Positions 46,325 to 54,330 of a DNA stretch of 55,635 nucleotides are shown here, piece by piece. This DNA is from Bradyrhizobium sp. C9 (lineage in GTDB: Bacteria; Pseudomonadota; Alphaproteobacteria; Rhizobiales; Xanthobacteraceae). The stretch spans positions 1 through 55,635 of the forward strand of contig NZ_NWTG01000038.1 in NCBI RefSeq assembly GCF_002532045.1, written 5' to 3'. The notes below the pieces were generated by a model. It was given only the letters and a program-made list of their open reading frames with translations, was not told where the DNA came from and searched no databases. The number at the start of each line of letters is the position of its first letter. Within the stretch, counting starts at the first letter, position 1. Made by a program: the position numbers and the translations under genes.

Positions 46325-46717
46325 ATGGAAATCGATCTTCCCGACGTGCTCGCCGAGGTCACCGCGCAGTTCGAGCGTTACGAGCAGGCGCTGGTCTCGA
46401 ACGATGTCGCCGTGCTCGACGAGCTGTTCCGGAGCGACAGCCGGACGCTGCGCTATGGCATCGGCGAGAACCTTTACGGCTACGCCGAGATCGCGGCGTT
46501 CCGTGCCGGGCGGCCGGCGGCCGGGCTGATGCGCAGGATCGACCGCACCGTGATCACGACCTATGGCCGCGACACCGCGATCGCCTCGACACTGTTCTAT
46601 CGGGACAGCGCACCCGGCCGGGTGGGGCGGCAGATGCAGACATGGATTCGCTTCCCTGAGGGCTGGAGAATCGTCGCCGCCCATGTCAGCGTCATCGATG
46701 AACCTAAAGGGGCCTGA
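46325..46717 (+). CDS. atzH: AtzH/HpxZ-like protein (SnoaL/NTF2 fold)
   Basis: 130 residues. MEIDLPDVLAEVTAQFERYEQAL, then DELFRSDSRTLRYGIGENLYGYAEIAAFR and TWIRFPEGWRIVAAHVSVI, match the oxalurate-catabolism protein HpxZ and its homologue AtzH, which has an NTF2-like fold. Known AtzH-type proteins accompany AtzE in ureide hydrolysis. The start is the ATG one base after the atzE stop, so the genes are tightly coupled. The fold and partnership are known; the exact reaction here is not. Confidence 0.88.
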   Translation: MEIDLPDVLAEVTAQFERYEQALVSNDVAVLDELFRSDSRTLRYGIGENLYGYAEIAAFRAGRPAAGLMRRIDRTVITTYGRDTAIASTLFYRDSAPGRVGRQMQTWIRFPEGWRIVAAHVSVIDEPKGA

Positions 46718-46730
46718 AGGGCGCTCGAAG

Positions 46731-47450
46731 ATGAGCCTGGACGATCTGCCGCAGGGCGCAGAATCCGAGATGACGGTGCGCCGCATCGACCGTCCGTCGT
46801 CGCTGGTCGACAAGACCACCCGCGCCGAAGAATTGCGGCTGCAGCTCGCCGACGAGATCGTGCGCGGCACGCTGCCTCCGGGCGCGGGGCTCGATGAAAC
46901 CGATCTGGCGCGCCGCTTCAACGTTTCGCGCACGCCCGTGCGCGAGGCGCTGCGGCAGCTCGCCGCCAGCGGCCTGATCGACGCGCGCGCGCACCGTGGT
47001 GCGGTGGTGGCGCGGCCGTCCCTTGAAAGGCTCACCGGCATGTTCGAGGCGATGGCCGAGCTGGAGGCGATGTGCGCCGGCCTTGCCGCCGAGCGGATGA
47101 CGCCGGCGGATCGTCACGCGCTGGAGGCGGTCCATGAGGAGTTGCGGGTGTTGAGCTACACCGGCAATCCCGAGCGCTTCCACGAGGTCAATGAGCGCTT
47201 CCACAATGCGATCTACGCCGGGTCGCAGAACGCCTATATCGCCGAGATCACGCTCGCGACGCGGGTGCGCGTGCAGCCGTTCCGTCGCGCCCAATTTCGC
47301 AACCTCGGGCGCCTGGCAAAATCCCACGCCGAGCACGACCGCGTCGTCGTCGCCATCCTGCGCGGCGACAAGATCGGCGCTGCGGCGGCGATGCGCGCCC
47401 ATATCGAGCAGGTGCGCGGGGAATACGAGACCTACGCGGTGTCGGTGTAG
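46731..47450 (+). CDS. GntR-family regulator, FCD subgroup
   Basis: 239 residues from the ATG at 46731. An N-terminal winged helix (LADEIVRGTLPPGAGLDETDLARRFNVSRTPVREALRQLAASGLI) is followed by an all-helical FCD ligand-binding domain with the metal-binding histidines (NERFHNAIYAGSQN and KSHAEHDRVVVAIL). It follows atzH by 13 bp in the same operon and converges on atzF with 18 bp between stops. It probably responds to a pathway intermediate; a dyad at 49341-49352 is a candidate target. In-frame ATGs at 46700 and 46770 are alternative starts. Confidence 0.9.
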   Translation: MSLDDLPQGAESEMTVRRIDRPSSLVDKTTRAEELRLQLADEIVRGTLPPGAGLDETDLARRFNVSRTPVREALRQLAASGLIDARAHRGAVVARPSLERLTGMFEAMAELEAMCAGLAAERMTPADRHALEAVHEELRVLSYTGNPERFHEVNERFHNAIYAGSQNAYIAEITLATRVRVQPFRRAQFRNLGRLAKSHAEHDRVVVAILRGDKIGAAAAMRAHIEQVRGEYETYAVSV

Positions 47451-47468
47451 CGCCCGCTCTCAGGCAGG

Positions 47469-49256
47469 CTACTTCTTCGCCTTCTCCGCCATGAATGCGC
47501 GCCAGCCGCCATAGGCCGAAATATCTTTCGCGCCGGCGATCGCGGCGGGCTCCACGATGAAGCCCTTGACCTGCCGTCCGTCGACGAGCCGGAGCGTGCC
47601 GATCGCCATCGGCGGCGGGATTGCTGCGACGAATTTCCCGAATGCGGCCGGCGACATCGCCCACAGCTCGAGCTTGATCGCATGACCCGCACCCGCCTCG
47701 ATGCGCAGCATGCCGGGTTTCGGTGGCGTGGTGTCGAGCGCGTAGAGTCTGTAGTCCGCTGCAGTGACTGTCTCTTCCAGCAGGCGCGCATCGAGCGTGG
47801 TCAGCTCGTGATTCAGCGCCATGCCGGAGAGATGTGCGCCGACCACCGCGATCGTGATCTCGTCGGCGCCGGCCTGCGCCGGGACTGCGGCCAGCGGCGA
47901 CTGCGGCACCGCCTTGGCGCCGAGCGCAAGCCCGGTGTCGGCGTGGAAGGCGCGGCCGATGCGGGCAAGTTCCGCGTCGCGGCCCGCGGGGGCGAGCAGC
48001 GTGATGCCGAACGGCGCACCGTCGGGCCGCATCGCCGCCGGCAGCGCCAGGCCGCACAGATCGAGCAGATTGACGAAATTGGTGTAGGTGCCGAGCCGCG
48101 AGTTGAGCTCGATCGGGTTGGCCAGCACGTCAGCGGTGGAGTAGACCGTCGGCGCGGTCGGCAGCACGATCGCATCGCATTGCGCGAAGGTGCGCGCGGC
48201 GACACGGCGCAGCGCCTGCAGGCGATAGAGCGCGGAGAAAGTATCGGCCGCGGTCGGCCGCGCGCCGCCGATCGTGATCTCGCGGGTCACCGGATGGATC
48301 GCGTCCGGCGACGACGCCAGCAGGTCGCGGATCACGAGATAGCGCTCGGCGACCCACGGGCCTTCATAGAGCAGCCGCGCGGTTTCGTAGAACGGCTCGA
48401 GATCGAACTCGACAAGTTCGGCGCCGAGCGCCTGCCAGCGTCTGCAGGCTTCGCCATAGGCCTTCTCGGCCTCGCGGTCGCCGAAGAAGATCAATTGGCC
48501 GCTCTTGGGAATGCCGAGCTTCAGCTTGGCCGGAAACGGTGTGAGAGCTGCCAGCGGCCGGTCGCGCGAGAACGGATCGGCGTCATCCGGCCCGGCCATC
48601 ACCGCGAGCGCGGCCAATGCGTCGTCGACGGTGAGCGAGAACACCGAGATGCAGTCGAGCGTGCGGCAGGCCGGCACCAGCCCCGCGTTCGAGATCAGCC
48701 CGAGGCTCGGCTTGAGCCCGACGATGTTGTTGAGCATCGCCGGCACGCGGCCGCTGCCCGCGGTGTCGGTGCCGAGCGACAGCGGCACGAGGCCCGCGGA
48801 GACCGCGACCGCAGAGCCCGAGCTCGATCCGCCCGGCACGAGATCATCGCGCACCGGATTTTTGGGAATGCCATAGGGCGAGCGCACGCCGACCAGGCCG
48901 GTGGCGAACTGGTCGAGATTGGTCTTGCCGATGATGATGGCGCCGGCCGCGCGCAGTCTTGCCACCGCCGTGGAATCCTGCGCGGGCATGTAGGAGAACG
49001 CCGGGCAGGCGGCGGTGGTCGGCAGTCCCGCGACGTCGATATTGTCCTTCACCGCGACCGGCACGCCGTAGAGCGGCAGCGTCGGATCAGCGAGCCGCGC
49101 GGCCTCGGCGAGCGCGTCCTGTTCGTCGCGGAGGCTGATGAAGATGGCGGGGTCGTTGTGCTCGCGGATGCGCTGGTAGCTGCGCGCCACGGTTTGCGCC
49201 GGCGTCATGGTCCCGGCGCGGTGTGCAGCAACGATCGCGGCGACAGTTTCAGTCAC
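47469..49256 (-). CDS. atzF: allophanate hydrolase (AtzF type)
   Basis: 595 residues from a GTG at 49256 (read MTETVAAIVAAHRAG), with GACGAGG upstream; an ATG at 49289 is also downstream of the predicted transcription start and possible. The N-terminal amidase domain carries Lys in PVAVKDNIDVAG, the serines in GGSSSGSAVAVSAG, and GTDTAGSGRVPA. The C-terminal domain of about 150 residues (ITIAVVGAHLSGMALNHEL) is the AtzF-specific decarboxylase-like domain. It converts allophanate or dicarboxyurea to ammonia and CO2, the last step after AtzE. It is transcribed toward the operon, from its own sigma-54 promoter. Confidence 0.94.
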   Translation of the reverse strand: MTETVAAIVAAHRAGTMTPAQTVARSYQRIREHNDPAIFISLRDEQDALAEAARLADPTLPLYGVPVAVKDNIDVAGLPTTAACPAFSYMPAQDSTAVARLRAAGAIIIGKTNLDQFATGLVGVRSPYGIPKNPVRDDLVPGGSSSGSAVAVSAGLVPLSLGTDTAGSGRVPAMLNNIVGLKPSLGLISNAGLVPACRTLDCISVFSLTVDDALAALAVMAGPDDADPFSRDRPLAALTPFPAKLKLGIPKSGQLIFFGDREAEKAYGEACRRWQALGAELVEFDLEPFYETARLLYEGPWVAERYLVIRDLLASSPDAIHPVTREITIGGARPTAADTFSALYRLQALRRVAARTFAQCDAIVLPTAPTVYSTADVLANPIELNSRLGTYTNFVNLLDLCGLALPAAMRPDGAPFGITLLAPAGRDAELARIGRAFHADTGLALGAKAVPQSPLAAVPAQAGADEITIAVVGAHLSGMALNHELTTLDARLLEETVTAADYRLYALDTTPPKPGMLRIEAGAGHAIKLELWAMSPAAFGKFVAAIPPPMAIGTLRLVDGRQVKGFIVEPAAIAGAKDISAYGGWRAFMAEKAKK

Positions 49257-49326
49257 GTGGTTGGCCTCGTCTCTGGCGCGGTGAGGCATCGGATGCCTGC
49301 CGCGAGGGAATTGCAGCCTGATCGAA

Positions 49327-49341
49327 GCAAGCAATGTGCCA
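49327..49341 (-). promoter_or_regulatory. sigma-54 promoter of atzF
   Basis: On the minus strand TGGCACATTGCTTGC is an exact TGGCAC-N5-TTGC match, with the same spacing as at the dpp promoter. The predicted start of transcription, about 12 bp downstream, lies upstream of both candidate start codons. Confidence 0.85.
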
Positions 49342-49352
49342 TTGTGTACAAT
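49341..49352. promoter_or_regulatory. candidate GntR operator abutting the atzF -24 element
   Basis: ATTGTGTACAAT is a perfect 5-bp dyad with a 2-bp spacer and the TTGT/ACAA half-sites of GntR-type regulators. It touches the edge of the -24 element. A second small dyad-like site, ATTGCACAAT, lies at 49380-49389. Confidence 0.4.
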
Positions 49353-49445
49353 TTGCCTGCGCCCGCGGCGCGACGGATTATTGCACAATATCAGTTGCTT
49401 GAAATGGTCGCTGGCGGCTGACGCGAACTGGCTTGCGTGCCTGTC

Positions 49446-49462
49446 TGCTCAATTTTATGGCA
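49446..49462 (-). promoter_or_regulatory. candidate NtrC-type upstream activator site for atzF
   Basis: TGCTCAATTTTATGGCA (plus strand) fits TGC-N11-GCA and lies 105 bp upstream of the atzF -24 element. Its reverse complement shares TGC, ATT and AGCA positions with the site upstream of the dpp operon. Confidence 0.45.
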
Positions 49463-49493
49463 GGCGTGACCCAGCCGAAATCCGGTCGATCGA

Positions 49494-50021
49494 TCAGGTG
49501 AAGCAGGCGAGGATTCGCAGCAGTTGCTCGCGGTTTTCCCTGCCGATCTTGTCGGCGACATGCCGCTCGTGCTCGGCGGCGAGCCGCTTGAACTGCACCA
49601 GCGCGGTCTTGCCGGGCCCGGTCAGATGCAGCGCGTGGGAGCGGCGGTCGGTGGCGGAAGGGATGCGGCTGACGAAGGCGCGTTCTTCCAGGCTGTCGAG
49701 CAGATGCACCAGCCGCGCGCGCTCGATCCCGAGCCGTTTCGCGACCGCCATCTGGCTGAGGCCCGGATTGGCCCCGATCACGGTCATGACCGAATATTGG
49801 GTCGGGCGGATGTCGACCGTCGCCAGCGTCTTGATGAAGTCCTGGAAGATCCAGAGCTGGAAGCGCCGCACCGCATAGCCGGCGTGTCCGACCAGCGCGT
49901 CGAGACCGATGTCGTCGCCGGCATCGCCTTGCGTCCGGCCATTCGCCGCGCGCGCCTGCGGGCGGCGGATGGCCGCTCTAGTTCCTGCCGCCTTGCGCGA
50001 CGTCTGTTGCTTGCTCGCCAT
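49494..50021 (-). CDS. MarR-family regulator
   Basis: 175 residues. An Arg/Ala-rich N-terminal tail of about 35 residues is followed by the MarR fold: DIRPTQYSVMTVIGANPGLSQMAVAKRLGIERARLVHLLDSLEERAFVSRIPSATDRRSHALHLT holds the helix-turn-helix and the wing. It is divergent from the feruloyl/coumaroyl-CoA synthase gene, and a perfect dyad lies in the shared 155-bp gap. This is the arrangement of CouR/FerC-type repressors, which are released by hydroxycinnamoyl-CoA. Control of the synthase gene is therefore likely, but is inferred from position. Confidence 0.9.
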   Translation of the reverse strand: MASKQQTSRKAAGTRAAIRRPQARAANGRTQGDAGDDIGLDALVGHAGYAVRRFQLWIFQDFIKTLATVDIRPTQYSVMTVIGANPGLSQMAVAKRLGIERARLVHLLDSLEERAFVSRIPSATDRRSHALHLTGPGKTALVQFKRLAAEHERHVADKIGRENREQLLRILACFT

Positions 50022-50057
50022 GCCCCAAGGCTAGCGCGCCCGAGATAGGATGGAAAG

Positions 50058-50078
50058 ATTGTTGTTGACGACAACAAT
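50058..50078. promoter_or_regulatory. candidate MarR operator between regulator and CoA synthase
   Basis: ATTGTTGT-N5-ACAACAAT is a perfect 8-bp dyad over 21 bp, centred 47 bp upstream of the regulator start and 109 bp upstream of the synthase start. Its size and symmetry fit a MarR dimer. Confidence 0.65.
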
Positions 50079-50176
50079 TGATGTCCGCAACATTATGTCC
50101 AAAGAGCCTGGCCGGGACTGCGCCACCGCACCATGTTGCAGCGCGATCCTGATAAGATGCGGGCGAGGAGGAAACC

Positions 50177-52036
50177 ATGACGGCCGCCAGCGGAGACAAT
50201 CCGAGCACCTTGTTCGCGACGCCCGCGATCGTTGCCGTCAGCCGCGACGACGGCAGCATCCTCGTCCGCTCCACCGCGCCGCTGCAAGACAGCGCCCGCT
50301 GCGTCGGCGACTGGCTGGAGCACTGGGCGCGGCAGGCGCCGGATCGCATCTTCCTTGGCGAGCGCACCAGCGCCGAAGCGCCCTGGAGCACCGTCAGCTA
50401 TCGCGATGCGCTCGGAATCGTGCGGCGGGCTGCATCTTGGATCCTGGCGCAAGGGCTGAGCACGGAACGACCACTCGTCATCCTCGCCGACAACGGCATC
50501 GACCACGCGCTGTTCGCGCTCGCCGCCCAGCATGTCGGCGTGCCCTCGGCCGCGATCTCGCCAGCCTATTCCCTGATGTCGAAAGACTTCGACAAGCTGA
50601 AGAGCATGATCAGCCTGCTCGATCCCGGCGCGATCTATGTCACGGGCACAAGGCCGTTCGCGGCCGCGCTCGCCGCGATCGCGCCGCTGCATCGGGCAAC
50701 CATCGTCAGCGGCAATCCCGATGATGCCGATGCGCTGCCGTTCCGCACTGTCGTGGCGACGCCTGAATCGCCTGATGTCGCCACGGCTTTCGCCGCGGTG
50801 ACGCCGGACACGATCGCAAAATTCCTGTTCACCTCGGGGTCGACCGGCACGCCGAAAGCCGTGATCAACACCCAGCGCATGCTGACCTCGAGCCAGCAGG
50901 CCAAGGCACAGACCTGGACATTCCTGGAGCAGGCCGGCGAAGCGCTGGTCATTCTGGACTGGCTGCCCTGGAGCCACACCTTCGGCGCCAATCACAATTT
51001 CAATCTGGTGCTGCGCAACGGCGGCACGCTCTATGTCGATGGCGGCAAGCCGGCGCCAGGCCTGTTTGCCACGTCGCTCGCCAATCTGCGCAGCGTGGTA
51101 CCGACGGTCTATTTCAACGTGCCGCGCGGCTTCGACATGCTGATCGCGGCGCTGCGCACCGACGACGAATTGCGCCGCAAGTTCTTCGAGGGCACCAAGT
51201 TCGCTTTCTACGCCGGCGCGGCACTGCCGCAGAATCTCTGGGATGCGCTGGAGGAATTGTCGCTGCAAACGGTCGGCCGCAAGCTGCCGATGGTGTCGGC
51301 CTGGGGCTCGACCGAGACCTCGCCGCTGGCGACCGATTGTCATTTCCTGGCAAAGCGATCCGGCAATATCGGCGTGCCGATATCAGGCACCGAGCTGAAG
51401 CTCGTGCCGTCGGGCGACAAGCTCGAGGTCCGCGTGCGCGGGCCGAACGTCACGCCGGGCTACTGGAAGGCGCCTGAGCTGACCGCGCAGGCTTTCGACG
51501 ACGAGGGCTTCTACAAGATCGGCGACGCCGTCACCTTCGCCGATCCTGACCGGCCGGATCTCGGCCTGTTCTTCGACGGCCGCGTCGCCGAGGACTTCAA
51601 GCTCAATTCCGGCACCTGGGTCAGTGTCGGCACCCTACGCGTCGCCGGCATCGCCGCGCTGGCGCCGCTGGCGCAGGATATCGTCGTTACCGGCCACGGC
51701 CGCGACGAGGTGCGCTTCCTGGTGTTCCCGAATCTGGCCGCCTGCCGTTCGCTGGCAGGCCTGCCCGAGACAGCCGACGCGCGCGAGGCGATCGGCCATC
51801 CGGCGGTCCGTTCCGCGATCGGGCAGGGGCTGGCGCGGCTGAAGGCGCAGGGCAGTCATTCCTCCGGCCACGCCACCCGTGCGCTGTTGCTCGCCGAGCC
51901 CGCCTCGGTCGACGGCGGCGAGATCACCGACAAGGGCTACATCAACCAGCGCGCCGTGCTGACGCGCCGCGCCGCAGCAATGGCGGTGCTGGAGGACGAC
52001 GCGTCGTCCGAGCCGATTGGCTGCGCGGGCTCGTGA
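50177..52036 (+). CDS. fcs: feruloyl/p-coumaroyl-CoA synthase
   Basis: 619 residues from an ATG with GAGGAGGAAACC upstream. The AMP-binding motif is FLFTSGSTGTPKAVINTQR; later motifs are VSAWGSTETSP, YKIGDAV and FFDGRVAEDFKLNSGTWV. The long N-terminus and the last motif are typical of feruloyl-CoA synthases rather than 4-coumarate:CoA ligases of plants. It activates hydroxycinnamates with ATP and CoA in the cytoplasm. The hydratase/lyase that would act next is not adjacent. The divergent MarR gene is the likely regulator. Confidence 0.9.
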   Translation: MTAASGDNPSTLFATPAIVAVSRDDGSILVRSTAPLQDSARCVGDWLEHWARQAPDRIFLGERTSAEAPWSTVSYRDALGIVRRAASWILAQGLSTERPLVILADNGIDHALFALAAQHVGVPSAAISPAYSLMSKDFDKLKSMISLLDPGAIYVTGTRPFAAALAAIAPLHRATIVSGNPDDADALPFRTVVATPESPDVATAFAAVTPDTIAKFLFTSGSTGTPKAVINTQRMLTSSQQAKAQTWTFLEQAGEALVILDWLPWSHTFGANHNFNLVLRNGGTLYVDGGKPAPGLFATSLANLRSVVPTVYFNVPRGFDMLIAALRTDDELRRKFFEGTKFAFYAGAALPQNLWDALEELSLQTVGRKLPMVSAWGSTETSPLATDCHFLAKRSGNIGVPISGTELKLVPSGDKLEVRVRGPNVTPGYWKAPELTAQAFDDEGFYKIGDAVTFADPDRPDLGLFFDGRVAEDFKLNSGTWVSVGTLRVAGIAALAPLAQDIVVTGHGRDEVRFLVFPNLAACRSLAGLPETADAREAIGHPAVRSAIGQGLARLKAQGSHSSGHATRALLLAEPASVDGGEITDKGYINQRAVLTRRAAAMAVLEDDASSEPIGCAGS

Positions 52037-52086
52037 CGCGATTTGTACCGGCATTGCGTTGGCAGGACGCCACCACGTACACCGCT

Positions 52087-52208
52087 GTCGTTCCTGCGAA
52101 AGCAGGGACCCATACTCCGCGGCCGGCGTTGTGTGCAAAGCTCGTCGTTCCGTCGGCGCGCAATAATCAACATTGGTGGTTATGGGTCCGGCTCGGAGGC
52201 CGGGACGA
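52087..52208. repeat. diverged short family 1 element
   Basis: It has the same 122-bp architecture as the other gene-less copies. The left arm folds as CCTGC-GAAA-GCAGG and the right arm as CCGGC/GCCGG, so arm sequences differ from the other copies while pairing is kept. TGGTGGTTATGGGTCC is shared with them. It lies in the 430-bp gap 52037-52465, which has no gene I can support. Confidence 0.65.
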
Positions 52209-52296
52209 CACCAGATTTGTGGCACGTCTGGCGGACCCCATTGGATCCGTCCGCACCGGTTCCCTGGGGTCTCGTGCCGCACACCCTCGCGTTTTT

Positions 52297-52314
52297 AGTT
52301 GCCACGGCAACTAC
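52297..52314. promoter_or_regulatory. perfect 18-bp palindrome, MarR-operator-like
   Basis: TAGTTGCCACGGCAACTA is two 8-bp halves around AC. It lies in a gap between convergent genes, where no promoter is expected. A GGGAGG ribosome-binding sequence and an ATG (52376) follow on the plus strand, but the reading frame then runs through the antisense of the next MarR gene. Confidence 0.5.
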
Positions 52315-52465
52315 TCTGTGCGAGTTTTCGCCCATAGGAACAGGGCCGGTCAACGGCCGCGCTTTTGGGAGGACAATGTTGCGCAGCAGCGCGCGAGCGG
52401 CACGCGTGGAAGTCCGGGCGAACACCGTGGTTGCGCAGGGCGTCGGCCGTGGCCCGGTCGTGCGG

Positions 52466-52990
52466 TCAGGTCGTGCTTTGCCCGGTCACGGCGCCGAGAT
52501 TCTCGTGGAGCCGGCGCAGCAGGTCGATCAGCACCTCGCGCTCGTCCTTCTTCAGGCACGACAGCAGCCGCCGCTCGCGCTCCAGCGCCGCGACGATGAC
52601 CTTGTCGTGGACGGCCCGGCCCCGCGCGGTCAGCGTGATCGAATGGGTGCGGCCGTCGTCCGGCGCGGTGCGGATCGTCAAGAGGCCGCGCTTCTGCAGC
52701 GCCGCGAGGTTGCGGCTGACCGGTCCCTTGTCGAAGCCGATCACCTGGCAGATCCGCGAGGCCGGAATCCCCGGCTCGATCGCCAGTTGCGAGATGATTC
52801 GCCACTCGGTGACGTTGACCCCGAAATTCTTCTGGTAAAATGCGGTGGCGCTGTTCGACAGCTTGTTGCCGATGAAGGTGATGAACGCCGGCACATAGCG
52901 ATTGAGGTCCAGCAGCGGGCCATCAATGGCGTCTGCGGGTTCGGCCGGTCTTGGCCGGCGGGGCTTTCGGGGGAGGGGCTGGCTGCTCAT
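52466..52990 (-). CDS. MarR-family regulator
   Basis: 174 residues. A Pro/Arg-rich tail leads into the MarR fold: NVTEWRIISQLAIEPGIPASRICQVIGFDKGPVSRNLAALQKRGLLTIRTAPDDGRTHSITLT is the helix-turn-helix and wing. It is divergent from the CYP199A gene across 82 bp, so regulation of that P450 by an aromatic acid or its CoA ester is likely (inference). It differs in sequence from the MarR protein beside the CoA synthase, so the two are not recent duplicates. The start is the ATG at 52990. Confidence 0.9.
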   Translation of the reverse strand: MSSQPLPRKPRRPRPAEPADAIDGPLLDLNRYVPAFITFIGNKLSNSATAFYQKNFGVNVTEWRIISQLAIEPGIPASRICQVIGFDKGPVSRNLAALQKRGLLTIRTAPDDGRTHSITLTARGRAVHDKVIVAALERERRLLSCLKKDEREVLIDLLRRLHENLGAVTGQSTT

Positions 52991-53043
52991 TTCTCAAATC
53001 ATCGCTGCGAAACTGTTCGGGAGCAAGTGACATGCGGCCCGTG

Positions 53044-53056
53044 TTGACAAGATCAA
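53044..53056. promoter_or_regulatory. weak dyad upstream of the P450 gene
   Basis: TTGACAAGATCAA (TTGA-N5-TCAA) lies 17 bp before the P450 start, in the gap shared with the divergent MarR gene. The half-sites are short, so this is only a candidate. Confidence 0.25.
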
Positions 53057-53072
53057 ACCTCGGGAGGTCCCG

Positions 53073-54275
53073 ATGACTGCAACAGAAGCTGCGTCCGTCC
53101 CGCATCTCGACGTCGATCCGTTCGCGCTCGAGTTCTTCGCCGACCCGTTCCCGACCCATGAGCGGCTGCGCGAGGCCGCACCCGTGGTCTATCTCGACAA
53201 GTGGAATGTCTACGGCGTGGCGCGCTATGCCGAGGTCCATGCGGTGCTGAACGATCCCGTGACGTTCTGCTCCAGCCGCGGCGTCGGCCTCAGCGACTTC
53301 TCCAGGGAGAAGCCGTGGCGGCCGCCGAGCCTGATCCTGGAGGCCGACCCGCCGGCGCATACCCGCACCCGCACCGTGCTGAGCAGCGTGCTGTCGGCGA
53401 CCGTGATGAAGCAGCTACGCGGCCGATTTGCCGCCGCCGCGGAGGCCCGAGTCGATGCCCTGTTGGAGAAACGCCGGTTCGACGCGATCGAGGACCTCGC
53501 CGAAGCCTATCCGCTGTCGATCTTCCCGGATGCGCTGGGCCTGCGGCCGGAGGGCCGCGAGCATCTGTTGCCTTACGCGAGCCTGGTGTTCAACGCCTTC
53601 GGGCCGCCGAACGAGCTGCGCCAGCGGGCGATCGAGCGCTCCGCGCCGCACCAGGCCTATATCTCCGAACAATGTCAGCGCGACAATCTCACGCCGGGTG
53701 GTATCGGCGCCTGCATCCATGCCCATGTCGATAGCGGTGCCATTACCGCGACCGAGGCGCCGCTGCTGGTGCGCTCGCTGCTGTCGGCCGGTCTCGACAC
53801 CACCGTCAACGGCATCGGCGCCGCCGTCTACTGCCTCGCCCGCTTCCCCGATCAATTCGAGAGGCTGCGTAGCGATCCGACGCTGGCGCGCAACGCCTTC
53901 GAGGAAGCCGTGCGGTTCGAAAGCCCGGTCCAGACCTTCTTCCGCACCACGACCCGCGACGTCGAACTCAGCGGGGCCAGCATTCCCGAAGGCGAGAAGG
54001 TGCTGATGTTCCTGGCCGCGGCCAACCGCGATCCGCGCCGCTGGGAGGCGCCCGACAGCTACGACATCACGCGTCGCACGTCGGGGCATGTCGGCTACGG
54101 TTCCGGCATCCATATGTGCGTCGGGCAGCTCGTCGCCCGCCTCGAAGGCGAGGTGATGATGGCGGCGCTGGCGCGTCGTGTCGCCAGGATCGAAATCACT
54201 GGCGAGCCGAAGCGGCTGTTCAACAATACGCTGCGCGGGCTGAGCAGCCTGCCGGTCGAGATCACGCCGGCCTGA
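53073..54275 (+). CDS. cytochrome P450, CYP199A family
   Basis: 400 residues, soluble, bacterial class I. The I-helix reads LLSAGLDTTVNG and the haem loop GYGSGIHMCVGQ, with Cys349. The protein closely recalls CYP199A4 of Rhodopseudomonas palustris, which oxidises para-substituted benzoates such as 4-methoxybenzoate. Its carboxylate-binding residues R92, S95, R243 and S244 correspond to Arg83, Ser86, Arg234 and Ser235 here, all with the same nine-residue offset as the haem cysteine. It needs a ferredoxin and reductase, which are not adjacent. A CGGGAGG site precedes the ATG. Demethylation of methoxylated lignin-type acids is the likely role. Confidence 0.93.
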   Translation: MTATEAASVPHLDVDPFALEFFADPFPTHERLREAAPVVYLDKWNVYGVARYAEVHAVLNDPVTFCSSRGVGLSDFSREKPWRPPSLILEADPPAHTRTRTVLSSVLSATVMKQLRGRFAAAAEARVDALLEKRRFDAIEDLAEAYPLSIFPDALGLRPEGREHLLPYASLVFNAFGPPNELRQRAIERSAPHQAYISEQCQRDNLTPGGIGACIHAHVDSGAITATEAPLLVRSLLSAGLDTTVNGIGAAVYCLARFPDQFERLRSDPTLARNAFEEAVRFESPVQTFFRTTTRDVELSGASIPEGEKVLMFLAAANRDPRRWEAPDSYDITRRTSGHVGYGSGIHMCVGQLVARLEGEVMMAALARRVARIEITGEPKRLFNNTLRGLSSLPVEITPA

Positions 54276-54330
54276 CGAGGCGCTCAATACCGGCACATGG
54301 TTGGTTTAAGGAAACATGGGAGGGGATACG

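Noticed and set aside
52376..53047. Plus-strand frame after the 18-bp palindrome, with a good ribosome-binding sequence
   Set aside because: It runs through the antisense of the MarR gene and has a shadow-frame composition; kept only as a hint of a lost gene.
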